This document shows, piece after piece, positions 1 through 9,235 of a stretch of 64,000 nucleotides of DNA. The stretch's first letter is position 1, and the number at the start of each line of letters is the position of its first letter. Source of the stretch: Candidatus Poribacteria bacterium (GTDB lineage Bacteria > Poribacteria > WGA-4E > UBA9662); the NCBI GenBank assembly GCA_030748495.1, contig JASMLX010000017.1, positions 132-64,131 of the forward strand, read 5' to 3'. A program made the translations under genes and the position numbers. Under the pieces are notes generated by a model that did no database searches, was not told the DNA's origin, and saw nothing but the letters and a program-made list of their open reading frames with translations.

Positions 1-113
1 ATGGTGGACTTGTGACGATTTAGTTCATTCCCGATTTCGGTCTATGAAAAACCATCTTGATCAAGTTTGGCCATCAGGTATCTTTCTTCTGGAGTGATCT
101 GTCTATACTTCAT
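1..113 (-). pseudogene. IS30-family transposase N-terminus, broken, runs off the window
   Basis: Read on the minus strand from the ATG at 113, the translation opens with MKYRQITPEERYLMAKL, the usual start of the IS30-family helix-turn-helix domain, and continues with TEIGNELNRHKST. Between the two parts is an in-frame TAG, after GFS, so the reading frame is already broken within 25 codons. The rest of the element lies outside the window. This is a decayed mobile-element end, not a working gene. Confidence 0.6.
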
Positions 114-535
114 CAATGCTCCCGTAGTATTTGTTCTTTGACTAAAACGAGAATAGTATCTCACTCGCTTTTTTTCAAATACTAGCTGTTGCACTTACGA
201 AAAAAATCCGCCAGTAAAGTTAAAAATCAAAACTACCCGATTGTTAGATTGCACAGGCTCGTTAGATTGTACAGGCGTTAGCAGGATTTTCACCCTCAGA
301 TCAATCGGGTGACCAAATATAACCGATCGGGATATCTTTTGAAAAGCGAAATCCGGTGTTGTTTCGCTAAAAACTGGTATTGGGCCAATTTAGAACCCTG
401 ATAGCCGGAGGGCGGATCGATTTAACGTTGAAGATAAAATTTAGCTGGAATAATTGCCGGGGTACAGCCAATTTGCCAGGATAATGATACCGTTTCTGCC
501 TGTATCCAGGGTATGCTAGACAGGTTCTCGGTCTA
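114..535. other. Non-coding stretch with a two-copy 18-bp direct repeat
   Basis: No coding frame is supported here. The only structure I see is a tandem pair of 18-bp units at 243-260 and 261-278 (core GTTAGATTGYACAGGC, differing by C/T at one core position). It may contain the outer end of the IS30 relic on its left. Confidence 0.4.
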
Positions 536-2749
536 CTATAGACTAATATAGTAAGTCAGTTTGGCCAATAGCGTCCAGCCTTCCGTTTGCCAGCTATCGG
601 TGGGTTTCATCTGTTGATCATATACCAGATAAAAGTCGCTGCCCGGACGATAGATATAACGGAGCAGAAAGTTAAGGTTGGCGTACTGGCGGGCGTCGTT
701 CCACTGGGTATAGAGTTTCATGAAGAAGCGTGTGTTGAGGGAAAAGTTGAGTCTGGCTCCCACAACATTGGCCTCGAACTGCTGGTTATCCACACGGATC
801 TGGTTGCGATTATAGCGTAAGTCCAACGACAGTTGATGGCTCATTCTCCACTTGCTATCCAGGCCAAATCCGACCGCGCGACCTTGATAGTAGTCGCCGA
901 AGTTGATGTCTGCGCCTACGGCTAACGGTCGACGGCCGGCAGACATGGTTTTTAGTGAGAAAGTCTGCATCTGGTAGGTATTAGCCGGGATCTCGATCTC
1001 ACCGACAGAGAAAGACTCTTCCACCACGTCTTCTGAGAGCGAGAAATCGATTCCAGCCCCATCGCCCGAATCCAGATTCAGACCCATGCCGATCTGGGCC
1101 TCGGCCCCTAACCCCTGATTCTGGTGGTTGAGCAGGTAGCCCTGATGCCATTTGGCATCCAGTGAACGGACCTGGTACCTATTGGGTCGCCAGGTTAAAC
1201 TGATGTCGGAGCCGAGGGCACGGATGTCCCGGCGGGGCACAAAGCCGAGATCGGAAGTGAAATCGGGGCCGATGTCCAGAAAGGAGGTGGTCCAGCGCAA
1301 CCAGTCGTTGGCCCAATGATGTTCCAGGTACCAGGCCAGGTCAGACTTGGACTGTTGTCCCTCCAGACTTCCCGCTAGCAGCGCCTTGATGCGCCATCGG
1401 TCGTGTAGGCGCAGGGCTAGATCCAGACCGCCGTTGCGCTGATAGTCAGAACCGCCACTCTGTCGATTGGTCAGGATCAGGCCGAGGTTAGACTGGCTTA
1501 AAATGTCCCGTTGGACTCGAAGCACCGAGAAATTAGTCCTCGGTACACTGCTGTCAGGCTGGTTGTTGTCGGACCGATTGTCGTTGGTCGAGGCTTCTGA
1601 GGGGAATTCGGTGTTGGCGGTGGTCAGGTTGAGCAGACCCAGACTGTAAGCCCCTACTTTGCCGGTCATTTTACCGCCGCCCAGAATCGGAACTTTGTTT
1701 CCCTGGTAAAGTCCGATCCGACGACTATAGAATAGATCTACGGGCGGCGCCATTTCACCACCGTCAGCGCCGAAAGCAAACCGTCCACTCCCCTCCAGGA
1801 AGAACTCACGCTTTTCAGGGAAATATAGGTCGAAGCGGGTTAAGTTGACCTCCTCTCGATCGGCTTCCACCTGGGCAAAGTCGGTGTTGGCTGTCAGATC
1901 CAGGGTTAAATTCGGGCCGATCCCGTACTTGGCATCCAGCCCGGCATTCAACAGGAGCGGCTTTTCTTGAGCTGAAGAGTCGGTCAGTCCACCGATGGTA
2001 TAGGGCTTAAAGCTCAAGTGAGCGGGCGAGGGGATGCCTTCCAGACCGACCAGTTGTCCTGCATAAATAGGTCGATAGGTGCCAGGCCAGCTTTCGTTTT
2101 GCGGCACCACCATCCACTGCGTCGATTCGTTGGTACGCATGATGTTGCGACCAAAGTTGATGCCCCAGAGCATGGAATCAGCTTCACGGAACCGGAGTTG
2201 ATCGAAAGGGATAGCCATTTCGACCGTCCAGCCCTGATCGTGACGGCGGCCGGCTGTCTGCCAAACGCAGTCCCAACTACCGTTGACACGGTGACCACCG
2301 TCAGTGACAGCACTGTCGGCCTGGGCTCCCAGCGCGTTGGTGCGAAAGAAAAATCCGCTTCGCTTATCACCGTAGGGATCGATCAGCAGATAGACGTTGT
2401 CGTTTTGCCACAACATGCCGTCGCGTTTCATTTCGTTGGCCACGATCTGGTCGGGCTGGGAATCAAAACACTCGAAGCCGACATACAATTTCTCAGCGTC
2501 GAACAGCACCCGGACGACCGTCTGCTCGGAAGCGGGATCGCCTTCGTTTGGGCTCTGCTGGACAAAGTCGCTAACCGGTTTACCCTCCAGCCAGGCCGGT
2601 TCGTTAAGTTTCCCATCGACCAGAATCGGTGTCTCTGTCCGATAGGCATAAGCTGTCCGTCTCTGACTGGCCTGGATCTGCCAAGTAACTGTGTTGAATA
2701 AGGTAATGGTCAGCATCCACACTAACCGATATACGATACTAAGCTTCAT
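536..2749 (-). CDS. Outer-membrane protein with CBM9-like domain and DUF5916 barrel
   Basis: The 737-aa product starts at an ATG preceded by AGGAG seven bases upstream. Residues 1-27 form a signal peptide. Residues about 35-235 match the carbohydrate-binding family 9 fold (opening TPILVDGKLNEPAW, then a window with EKLYVGFECFD and QNDNVYLLIDPYGD). The rest is rich in alternating-polarity strands, with the FDLYFPEKREFFLEGSGRF motif that marks the DUF5916 region, and ends in an aromatic residue region (KLTYYISL) typical of outer-membrane barrels. Likely role: a surface protein that binds or admits glycans; the substrate cannot be read from sequence. It is transcribed alone, away from the next gene. 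Confidence 0.85.
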   Translation of the reverse strand: MKLSIVYRLVWMLTITLFNTVTWQIQASQRRTAYAYRTETPILVDGKLNEPAWLEGKPVSDFVQQSPNEGDPASEQTVVRVLFDAEKLYVGFECFDSQPDQIVANEMKRDGMLWQNDNVYLLIDPYGDKRSGFFFRTNALGAQADSAVTDGGHRVNGSWDCVWQTAGRRHDQGWTVEMAIPFDQLRFREADSMLWGINFGRNIMRTNESTQWMVVPQNESWPGTYRPIYAGQLVGLEGIPSPAHLSFKPYTIGGLTDSSAQEKPLLLNAGLDAKYGIGPNLTLDLTANTDFAQVEADREEVNLTRFDLYFPEKREFFLEGSGRFAFGADGGEMAPPVDLFYSRRIGLYQGNKVPILGGGKMTGKVGAYSLGLLNLTTANTEFPSEASTNDNRSDNNQPDSSVPRTNFSVLRVQRDILSQSNLGLILTNRQSGGSDYQRNGGLDLALRLHDRWRIKALLAGSLEGQQSKSDLAWYLEHHWANDWLRWTTSFLDIGPDFTSDLGFVPRRDIRALGSDISLTWRPNRYQVRSLDAKWHQGYLLNHQNQGLGAEAQIGMGLNLDSGDGAGIDFSLSEDVVEESFSVGEIEIPANTYQMQTFSLKTMSAGRRPLAVGADINFGDYYQGRAVGFGLDSKWRMSHQLSLDLRYNRNQIRVDNQQFEANVVGARLNFSLNTRFFMKLYTQWNDARQYANLNFLLRYIYRPGSDFYLVYDQQMKPTDSWQTEGWTLLAKLTYYISL

Positions 2750-3113
2750 TGGTTAACTCCTGATACGGACTCGACGTTTCCTGCCTCGTCGATCCGTCAA
2801 AATCTCCAATCTCGCCAGGGGCATAGGTTCCACCCGACCAGCGGACTGACCTGACAGAGCCAGATAGGTCTAATACATACCATACCATCAATTCGAAGTC
2901 TTTTGCACTTTCAGTCGTGGATTTTTTTGACACCTATTCTGAATCAGGGCTATAATTGCCTCGCTCCGAAAGAACAAACCCCCGCTCCTGGTTGCCTCTA
3001 TTTCGGCTTCTCTGCCCCAACTCCTGATCGGAATCGAGGATAAACTTAGGCTGCCCAATACTGAGTTATTTCAGGAGCGCCACCTCTAAATTTATTGTCA
3101 GACCATATTACTT
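2750..3113. other. Divergent intergenic region
   Basis: This 364-bp gap separates the minus-strand barrel gene from the plus-strand gene at 3114, so it must hold both promoters. A 64-codon open frame on the minus strand (2739-2933) overlaps the start of the barrel gene and has no recognisable product. No clear promoter pair could be assigned by eye. Confidence 0.35.
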
Positions 3114-5234
3114 GTGATTCAAATGCTAAACGGTTTTTTCGTCAACCCGATCCTGGTGCTCCGCTGGAACGATTTTGCCACCCATATTAAGCGAATGGCC
3201 GACTTGGGGGCCCGAAAGATTATTGTTCAATGGACTAGCGGACACGGCTACGGCCTTTACCCCTCAAAGATTTACGATCCAACCTGGGGCCTGCCCAGTA
3301 ACACCGACTGGATCAAACAGTTACTTGAGACTGCTATGGACCATCAGATCGATGTTTGGCTCGGTCTAGACGCTTGCTACTCGACCACCGAATGGCACTA
3401 TGATAAGCCGTTGCAATCGCTTAGCCGGCGTTGCCGAACTACTGCTAGCGAACTAGCCGATCTGTACCGAAATACCGGTTCGCTGGCCGGCTTCTATATT
3501 CCGGTCGACCTGGACCAACCGCTGAAGAAAACAGGGGTTAACTTTCTGGATCAGGTTGTTTCGCATTGTCATCAACTCGACTATCCCATCGCTTGCCCAG
3601 CCTCTGAACCTCGCCCAAAATTAACGGGTCGGCACTACGAAGCCGACCAACAGGATCAGGAATGGCGCGCTCGCGTCCAACGGTTACGTCGAACCTGGCG
3701 TAAATCCTGGCAGCAAGCGATCGACCAAAGTGGGCTGGATATCCTGGTCATTCGCCATTTGCATGGTGTCGGTCGAGAATCTGACTTAGAAGCAGATCTA
3801 GACCATTTTCAGAACATTAGAAGGTGGGTCAGTCTGCCGCTTTATCATCAAACACAAGATTTAATTCCAACTTCAGCCGAAACGCAAATCGGATTCTCCT
3901 ATCACCATCTCGACCCCTTACCAACGGCTGAAGTGGTGTCGCGTCACTCCGTGCGACAAGACCCCGCGCGACAAGGCCCAGTACGACAGAGTACAGTACG
4001 ACAGGGCCCCGACCTACTTCGTCAAAAAGCGGATCAGGTTGAGTGGTTTCTACGAAGGCGTTGCCTGGTTGAGGGGCAGGTGGTTTCGGTTCTGGACACC
4101 CGTTTCCCGGCTGCGGCACAGCAAAATCAGTGGCAAGAGGACGCCGATTGGCTCACAGGTCTTTACGTCGGAGCGGAGAGTTTTCGCTACGCCACCACGG
4201 GCGAAACTGCAGCGGCTGACCATGCTCGCCAATCCTGGCAAGCCGTGCATAAACTCTCAAACATTAGCGGGATACCCGGAATCGTAGCTCGATACTGGTT
4301 ACCGCACATTGATGGACCATTGGGTCACGGCCGAAAACGGTGGCACCAAAACGACGATGGCGTTTACTGGATCAGCGATATTAGTCGAGATCAACTCAGC
4401 GGTCACATGTTCGGTCTAGCCACCTATTTCGATCATGTAGCCACAGCGGAGGAGAGGCAGATCATTCAAACGGATGTTGAAGCCATCACCGACCTGATTA
4501 TCGACAATCAGATGATGGCAATCGACCCGGATGGTCAACCCTGTATCCACGGTAATTTTTGGGTCTCTCCTCTTCTAGCGCTGTCCTTCTTGAAATCGGC
4601 TTATCACATCACTCGAAAGGAGCGCTACCAGGAAAAGTATCTGGATCTGATCGATCCACACTATTTTCTGGGCCACGCCCTGAAAGATGCCAGAGTTTCG
4701 GCTAATCCGTTTTTCCAGCACTACCACCAGGATTCTCCGTTGTACCACTTTTTGCAGTACGAAGATGAACCGAACCTGAGACAACAGGTCTTACGCATTT
4801 GCGACCATCTTTATGCCGACACCCACCGGCACGGTAACGTCTATCTGATGATTAACCATGCGGTTTCGCATCCAGAGAGCGATTCCGGCCAAAAAGCGGT
4901 GGCTGAGCTACACAAGTTCGACATCGAAAGCTTAAATGTCTCTCGATGGGAGCAGGAGGCCAGAGAGTTGCTGAAAAATGGAGACCTACCGCGGCCAATA
5001 CAGATTTCTCTAGCTTATATCCTGGGAGAGAGGGACAGCCTTCCAAATAGACGAGGCAATTATCTTCCGATCGAGTATCGACCCCCCAAAGAGTTTGGCT
5101 GGAACTACTACGCGGGCGAAGAGGCTCGCCGAGCCGCCGGGCAGGCGGGCCATCACGGCATTCATATTCGGTATAGTGGTGTGGATTATCTGCTAGCTTA
5201 TTGGATGGCACGTTATCACGGCCTGGTATGCTGA
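3114..5234 (+). CDS. Glycosidase-like protein, DUF4434-type barrel plus helical C-terminal domain
   Basis: The 706-aa product has two parts. Residues 1 to about 270 resemble the DUF4434 TIM-barrel family (MLNGFFVNPILVLRW, then KIIVQWTSGHGYGLYP and VWLGLDACYSTTEW). Residues about 310-706 are helical, with YWISDISRDQLSGHMFG and the W-rich EFGWNYYAGEE, resembling the alpha/alpha-toroid domains of carbohydrate enzymes. A low-complexity linker (residues 280-299) joins them. No signal peptide is visible. The start is uncertain: GTG at 3114 or ATG at 3123, neither with a good ribosome-binding site. The stop overlaps the next start by 7 bp, so the two are translationally coupled. Substrate unknown. 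Confidence 0.65.
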   Translation: MIQMLNGFFVNPILVLRWNDFATHIKRMADLGARKIIVQWTSGHGYGLYPSKIYDPTWGLPSNTDWIKQLLETAMDHQIDVWLGLDACYSTTEWHYDKPLQSLSRRCRTTASELADLYRNTGSLAGFYIPVDLDQPLKKTGVNFLDQVVSHCHQLDYPIACPASEPRPKLTGRHYEADQQDQEWRARVQRLRRTWRKSWQQAIDQSGLDILVIRHLHGVGRESDLEADLDHFQNIRRWVSLPLYHQTQDLIPTSAETQIGFSYHHLDPLPTAEVVSRHSVRQDPARQGPVRQSTVRQGPDLLRQKADQVEWFLRRRCLVEGQVVSVLDTRFPAAAQQNQWQEDADWLTGLYVGAESFRYATTGETAAADHARQSWQAVHKLSNISGIPGIVARYWLPHIDGPLGHGRKRWHQNDDGVYWISDISRDQLSGHMFGLATYFDHVATAEERQIIQTDVEAITDLIIDNQMMAIDPDGQPCIHGNFWVSPLLALSFLKSAYHITRKERYQEKYLDLIDPHYFLGHALKDARVSANPFFQHYHQDSPLYHFLQYEDEPNLRQQVLRICDHLYADTHRHGNVYLMINHAVSHPESDSGQKAVAELHKFDIESLNVSRWEQEARELLKNGDLPRPIQISLAYILGERDSLPNRRGNYLPIEYRPPKEFGWNYYAGEEARRAAGQAGHHGIHIRYSGVDYLLAYWMARYHGLVC
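3951..4010 (+). repeat. Four in-frame 15-bp tandem repeats coding for (V/A)RQxx
   Basis: Units at 3951-3965, 3966-3980, 3981-3995 and 3996-4010 share the core GCGACA/ACGACA and encode VRQDP, ARQGP, VRQST and VRQGP. Because the unit is a multiple of three, the repeat adds a basic Gln-rich linker between two domains without shifting frame. Copy number could vary between strains. Confidence 0.85.
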
Positions 5235-6328
5235 CTTTTGGTTTTAGACCTGCAATCCGGAAAAACTTTGGCCTCTACCCTTTTCTAATATTGACTATGA
5301 TTGTTATGGCTTCAGTCGTGGCGTTGGCCGCCACTGAAAGATCCGGCTTGCCAGTTGACGTCAGCCCAATCGCAGATGGGTATATCCAGCGTGGAGTCAG
5401 GTCTGCGGACCTAGCCCTGCAAAAAGGTGGAGACCATTTTTCCCGGGGCAATTACGACCGGGCAATTACTGAATATAAAAGATTTTTGTTCTTTCATCCA
5501 GACGATCATAGGACCGCCGCCGCCTATTTTAAAATCGGTTTGGCGTTTGGTCGACTATCGGATTGGCAGCGGTCGATTGAGGTCCTACGGACAGCAATCA
5601 GGCAAACCGAAGATCCGCATCAGCAAGCTGAGATACAACTTCAACTGGCAACCATCTTGATTGCCTCTAACCAGGCAGAGATAGCACTGATTACCTGTGC
5701 TAAGGTTCTATCTCAAGTAGGTGATGCTAATCCGAGTTTACCCTCGACTCAATCAGGGGCTGGTGCTGTAGAGAGTAGTCCGCTACCCTCGATGCGATAT
5801 TTGCGTTCACGGACTACTTTTTTACAAGGCGTAGCTTACACTCACCAATATCGATGGAAGGAGGCGCAGGATGCTTTTTTAGCCAGCGGCTTGGTCAAAT
5901 CAGAGACCATTCAGCTTTTGAAATCGCTGGCAGAAGAGGATGGCAAATCTGCACGGATAGCCAGGTGGATGTCCACCTTTCTACCAGGATCCGGTCAAGC
6001 CTATGCTGGTGAGTGGAAGGACGGGCTCAACGCTCTGGTGCTGAATGGGACAATTACCTCCGCGGTTGTTCTCTTGTTCCGATCACAACGGCGCGGTGAA
6101 GCAGGATTGCTGGCGAGCACAATCTTTTGGCGATATTACAACGGGAATCGACAGAACGCGACTGAGGCTGTACTCAGGTACAATCGGAAAGAAAATAACC
6201 GGCAGGTAAATAACGTCTTAGATACCCTTAATCGAGAAATTACAGATCAACTCCCAATCGGAATCGAAGGTCAACTTAAGTTGACGGATCGGGAAGTGAG
6301 GTTGAATCAAAAATGGAACGAAAAATAA
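5228..6328 (+). CDS. TPR-repeat membrane protein
   Basis: I place the start at ATG 5228, inside the stop region of the upstream gene; an open frame reaches back to 5201 but would overlap more. A hydrophobic segment near the N-terminus (YPFLILTMIVMASVVALA) acts as signal or anchor. TPR-like helices follow (GGDHFSRGNYDRAITEYKRF, and two more units). The C-terminal third has WMSTFLPGSGQAYAGEWKDG followed by a hydrophobic stretch; such an LPGxGQxYAG element is found in small bacterial membrane proteins of unknown role. It probably acts as an envelope scaffold. Its end overlaps the following oxidoreductase gene by 16 bp. Confidence 0.7.
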   Translation: MLTFGFRPAIRKNFGLYPFLILTMIVMASVVALAATERSGLPVDVSPIADGYIQRGVRSADLALQKGGDHFSRGNYDRAITEYKRFLFFHPDDHRTAAAYFKIGLAFGRLSDWQRSIEVLRTAIRQTEDPHQQAEIQLQLATILIASNQAEIALITCAKVLSQVGDANPSLPSTQSGAGAVESSPLPSMRYLRSRTTFLQGVAYTHQYRWKEAQDAFLASGLVKSETIQLLKSLAEEDGKSARIARWMSTFLPGSGQAYAGEWKDGLNALVLNGTITSAVVLLFRSQRRGEAGLLASTIFWRYYNGNRQNATEAVLRYNRKENNRQVNNVLDTLNREITDQLPIGIEGQLKLTDREVRLNQKWNEK

Positions 6329-7578
6329 AAATTGGACTGGTCGGCGTCGGGATGTTCGGTGGAGATGTTCACCTCAGAACTTACGCCGATCTGCAACGGG
6401 CTGGGATTGCGCCCTGGCTAGGACGTATTGGCTTCGACGACTTTGCGCCTCAATTCGCCGACGTCGAATTTGAATTGGTCGCCTTAGGTACAAGGACAGA
6501 GTCTTCCGCCTTAGGCGCCAAATCCAGTTATCGAGAACTCACTGGAGGAGAAATTCAACATTTCTACGGTCAAACCCCTTGGGTAGAGATGATCCAGCGC
6601 CATCCAGATCTGGACCTCTTAGCCGTTGCCACGCCAGATCATCTGCACTTTGAACCTACTATTCACGCCCTTCAAAACGGAATCCACGCGGTATTGGAAA
6701 AACCGATGACCCTGCAGATGTGTCAGGCCGACCAGATCATTGAACTCGCTAATTCAGCTCAATTGGTGGTGGGGTTGGATATGCACAAACGATATGATCC
6801 CGACCATTTTAAGATCTTCCACGATCTGGTGGAAAAGATGGGCGATCCGATCTATGGGCGGGCGGTTCTGGAAGAACCGCTGGAGGTGGCAACCAATACT
6901 TTTAAGTGGGTAACGGAGAGTGACCCTTTCAGCTACGTCGGCGTTCACTGGACAGACCTATTTATCCACTACCTACGGACGAAACCAGTTTCCCTATTCG
7001 CGCTTGGACAGAAGATGAAATTGAGCCGTCAATACGGGATTGACGCTTACGATGCGGTGCAGGTCAGCGTCGTCTTTGACAATGGAATGCACATCCAATT
7101 TGTCAATAACTGGATTACACCCGCCGATTTTGAAGGCCCCGTTAATCAGGAGTCGGAACTTTTGATGACCGACGGCAAGATCGAATCCGATTCCCAATAT
7201 CGTGGACTGCGCTACACGCTGGAAGGGGGAGGGTCGAGAACCTCCAATACCCACTTCACCCGAGATGTGCGTCGGCCTGACGGCTCTCAAACCTATGTGG
7301 GTTATGGCAAAGACAGCTTAGTAGCTTGCATTCTAGCCATTTTACGGCGTAAATTCAATCAGACACCACTGGAGGATTTACGCTCTACGTTTCCAACCCC
7401 TGAGGAAGGACGACTCTCTGTGGTTTTGATCGAAGCCGCCCAAACTGTGCGAGATGCCAATTTCGACTATTTGGAACGTGGACTGGGAACCCCGGTCACA
7501 GCTAAATTTGGTCAAGATGGCATCACCATCTTGGATCCGTACGCTGAAAATCGGCAGATCTACACTCGACCGATTTGA
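6313..7578 (+). CDS. Gfo/Idh/MocA-family oxidoreductase (421 aa)
   Basis: The N-terminal Rossmann fold is marked by IGLVGVGMFGG (dinucleotide-binding GxGxxG) and the family's catalytic-region motif appears as AVLEKPM. It is longer than the usual 330-380 residues, with an insertion at about residues 33-60 before the second strand. Family members oxidise or reduce sugars and inositols with NAD(P); the substrate here is not determinable. It is the last gene of the overlapping trio that starts at 3114, which suggests that it acts on a product of the glycosidase-like protein. Ends in TGA. Confidence 0.85.
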   Translation: MERKIKIGLVGVGMFGGDVHLRTYADLQRAGIAPWLGRIGFDDFAPQFADVEFELVALGTRTESSALGAKSSYRELTGGEIQHFYGQTPWVEMIQRHPDLDLLAVATPDHLHFEPTIHALQNGIHAVLEKPMTLQMCQADQIIELANSAQLVVGLDMHKRYDPDHFKIFHDLVEKMGDPIYGRAVLEEPLEVATNTFKWVTESDPFSYVGVHWTDLFIHYLRTKPVSLFALGQKMKLSRQYGIDAYDAVQVSVVFDNGMHIQFVNNWITPADFEGPVNQESELLMTDGKIESDSQYRGLRYTLEGGGSRTSNTHFTRDVRRPDGSQTYVGYGKDSLVACILAILRRKFNQTPLEDLRSTFPTPEEGRLSVVLIEAAQTVRDANFDYLERGLGTPVTAKFGQDGITILDPYAENRQIYTRPI

Positions 7579-7694
7579 CGATCCGATTGAGACAGGCATA
7601 TCGTGGATTATAAGAACGTCGCGGATAACGTCTTTACCATCAATTGGCAGGTGTAACAGCACGAACAGCGACGCCATTTCTGGCTTTTCTCCGG

Positions 7695-8624
7695 CTAAAA
7701 ATCGGCGAACTGCAGACGGACGATCATTCCTCGGTGATCCGACAACCCATCAGAATCGAAAATCTGGCAACGGTCGGTTGCTGGCGTATTTAGAAACTCG
7801 TCTTGTAAACTAGGGCTGATCAGGATGTGGTCAATCAGGTACCTATTGTCTTGATAAATATAGGTGTATCGATCCTCTAACGGAACAGACTCTGCTGTCT
7901 GCACAAAATCAGCCCATTCGTCCGACAATCCCCTCAATTGTCGGAGAACGGGTGTATTGGGAGTGTCGTTGAAATCGCCTATCACAATTACGTTCTGATT
8001 ATTCGTTAAGGCTCGAATCGCTTGACGACGCACCACGGTGGCTTGCCCTAACCGTTTGGCATCGTTATTCGACCGCTTAGAGATCAAGTGCGCAATAACC
8101 AGGTAGACTGGCTCACTGGCAATCCGCAATTCGCAGCCGAGGATCTTGGAAGGGCGTACCGACTTAGATTCACCCCGGTCGATATAGGTTACCCGTTGGT
8201 CAGGGAAGGTGGTAATACTGCTCTCTTTGACAGGAAACTTACTCAGCACCGCTACATCTTGCCCCGTATAAGTGTCACGCCCCTTTTTGAAAACTACCTG
8301 CCACTCATTCCCTCTTCGCAGATAGGATCTTACCAATTCGACACAAGCCCGATTTTCGACTTCTGTCAGACCGACTAAATCTGCCTGATAGCGATCGATC
8401 AAGGTGGCAATGGCCTTGGCTTCGGCTCGGTATTCGGCTTCAGACGGAATCTCGATCGATGTGCCGACGACCCGGCCGTGGGGTTCTAGTGGATCAAAGA
8501 AAAACTCCGTATTTAACAGGAAAATATCGACCTCTGAATCAGGTGGCGAACTACAGCCATAAAACAGAATTACACCCATCACAAAAATCAGAGTCAGCAG
8601 CAACAAACTCGGTTTAAACTTCAT
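7695..8624 (-). CDS. Secreted endonuclease/exonuclease/phosphatase-fold lipoprotein
   Basis: I choose the start MKFKPSLLLL at 8624 (309 aa), because it has AGAGAG upstream and begins a lipoprotein signal with the lipobox LFYGC; the open frame extends 23 codons further, without such a signal. The EEP-fold motifs are all present: LTEVEN (metal-binding Glu), GDFND, DHILIS and the final SDHRG. Family members cleave phosphodiester bonds in nucleic acids or phospholipids. An exported enzyme of this type could scavenge phosphate or extracellular DNA. It runs convergently toward the oxidoreductase at 6313. Confidence 0.8.
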   Translation of the reverse strand: MKFKPSLLLLTLIFVMGVILFYGCSSPPDSEVDIFLLNTEFFFDPLEPHGRVVGTSIEIPSEAEYRAEAKAIATLIDRYQADLVGLTEVENRACVELVRSYLRRGNEWQVVFKKGRDTYTGQDVAVLSKFPVKESSITTFPDQRVTYIDRGESKSVRPSKILGCELRIASEPVYLVIAHLISKRSNNDAKRLGQATVVRRQAIRALTNNQNVIVIGDFNDTPNTPVLRQLRGLSDEWADFVQTAESVPLEDRYTYIYQDNRYLIDHILISPSLQDEFLNTPATDRCQIFDSDGLSDHRGMIVRLQFADF

Positions 8625-9235
8625 TGGTGAATTCTCTCTAAAATCACAAGCATCCAGCTCTGTAATTTGACCAGAAAGGGGCAGTTGAACCACTCGACAG
8701 TGGTCGATTGGTTTTCCGTTCCAGTCGGCGGATCTATGCCTCTAGCTGTGTAGTGATGATACCGGTTGGCTATCTACATCGGTAGCTACAAGTATGGGGC
8801 TCTTTCGCTGTATCGATCAGTGGATATACCGCCTGCTCAACGGACATTGACCAGTCCGGAACACTATTGATTGTAATATCGATCGTCTATAAAACCGTCG
8901 CCTCTTCGCTGTTCATCCATCATAGGAACGGCAGAAGGGATGGCTATCAGTGCCAAAAATCGGTATTTAGCACGTAGGTTAAATTAGGCGGGGCACCGCT
9001 CAATATGCTATCTGTTAAGCCGGACTACGACGAAAAATATCTGTGGTCAGCCGTCGCTAACCGTAGTTGCTAAGGCGAAATAGTTGGCTGTGGAATCCTC
9101 TTCCACGGTTCGCATCTGAGGTAGGTTATGCAGGTTGCTCGGCAACGTTGGTTCCGGTGGTGGTATATTGACGGTAATAGTGTCGGTCTGTTCCCAACTC
9201 GATGGGGCATCTCCCCCTAATTGAATTTGGAATCT
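8625..9235 (-). other. Gap with a possible surface-protein relic at 9047-9235
   Basis: Most of the gap shows no gene. Directly after the TGA of the oxidoreductase at 9236, the same minus-strand frame stays open for 62 codons to a TGA at 9047. It encodes SWEQTDTITVNIPPPEPTLP and FALATTVSDG, which look like the strand ends of cadherin/Calx-like adhesin repeats rather than like an oxidoreductase. I read it as a relic of a large surface protein, with low confidence. Confidence 0.3.

Noticed and set aside
2018-2701. Plus-strand open frame of 227 codons inside the barrel gene
   Set aside because: It is the antisense shadow of the CBM9 region; that minus-strand frame has clear family motifs.
8625-8693. 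Longer start for the EEP-fold protein
   Set aside because: The 23 extra codons precede the signal peptide and lack a ribosome-binding site, whereas AGAGAG precedes the ATG at 8624.
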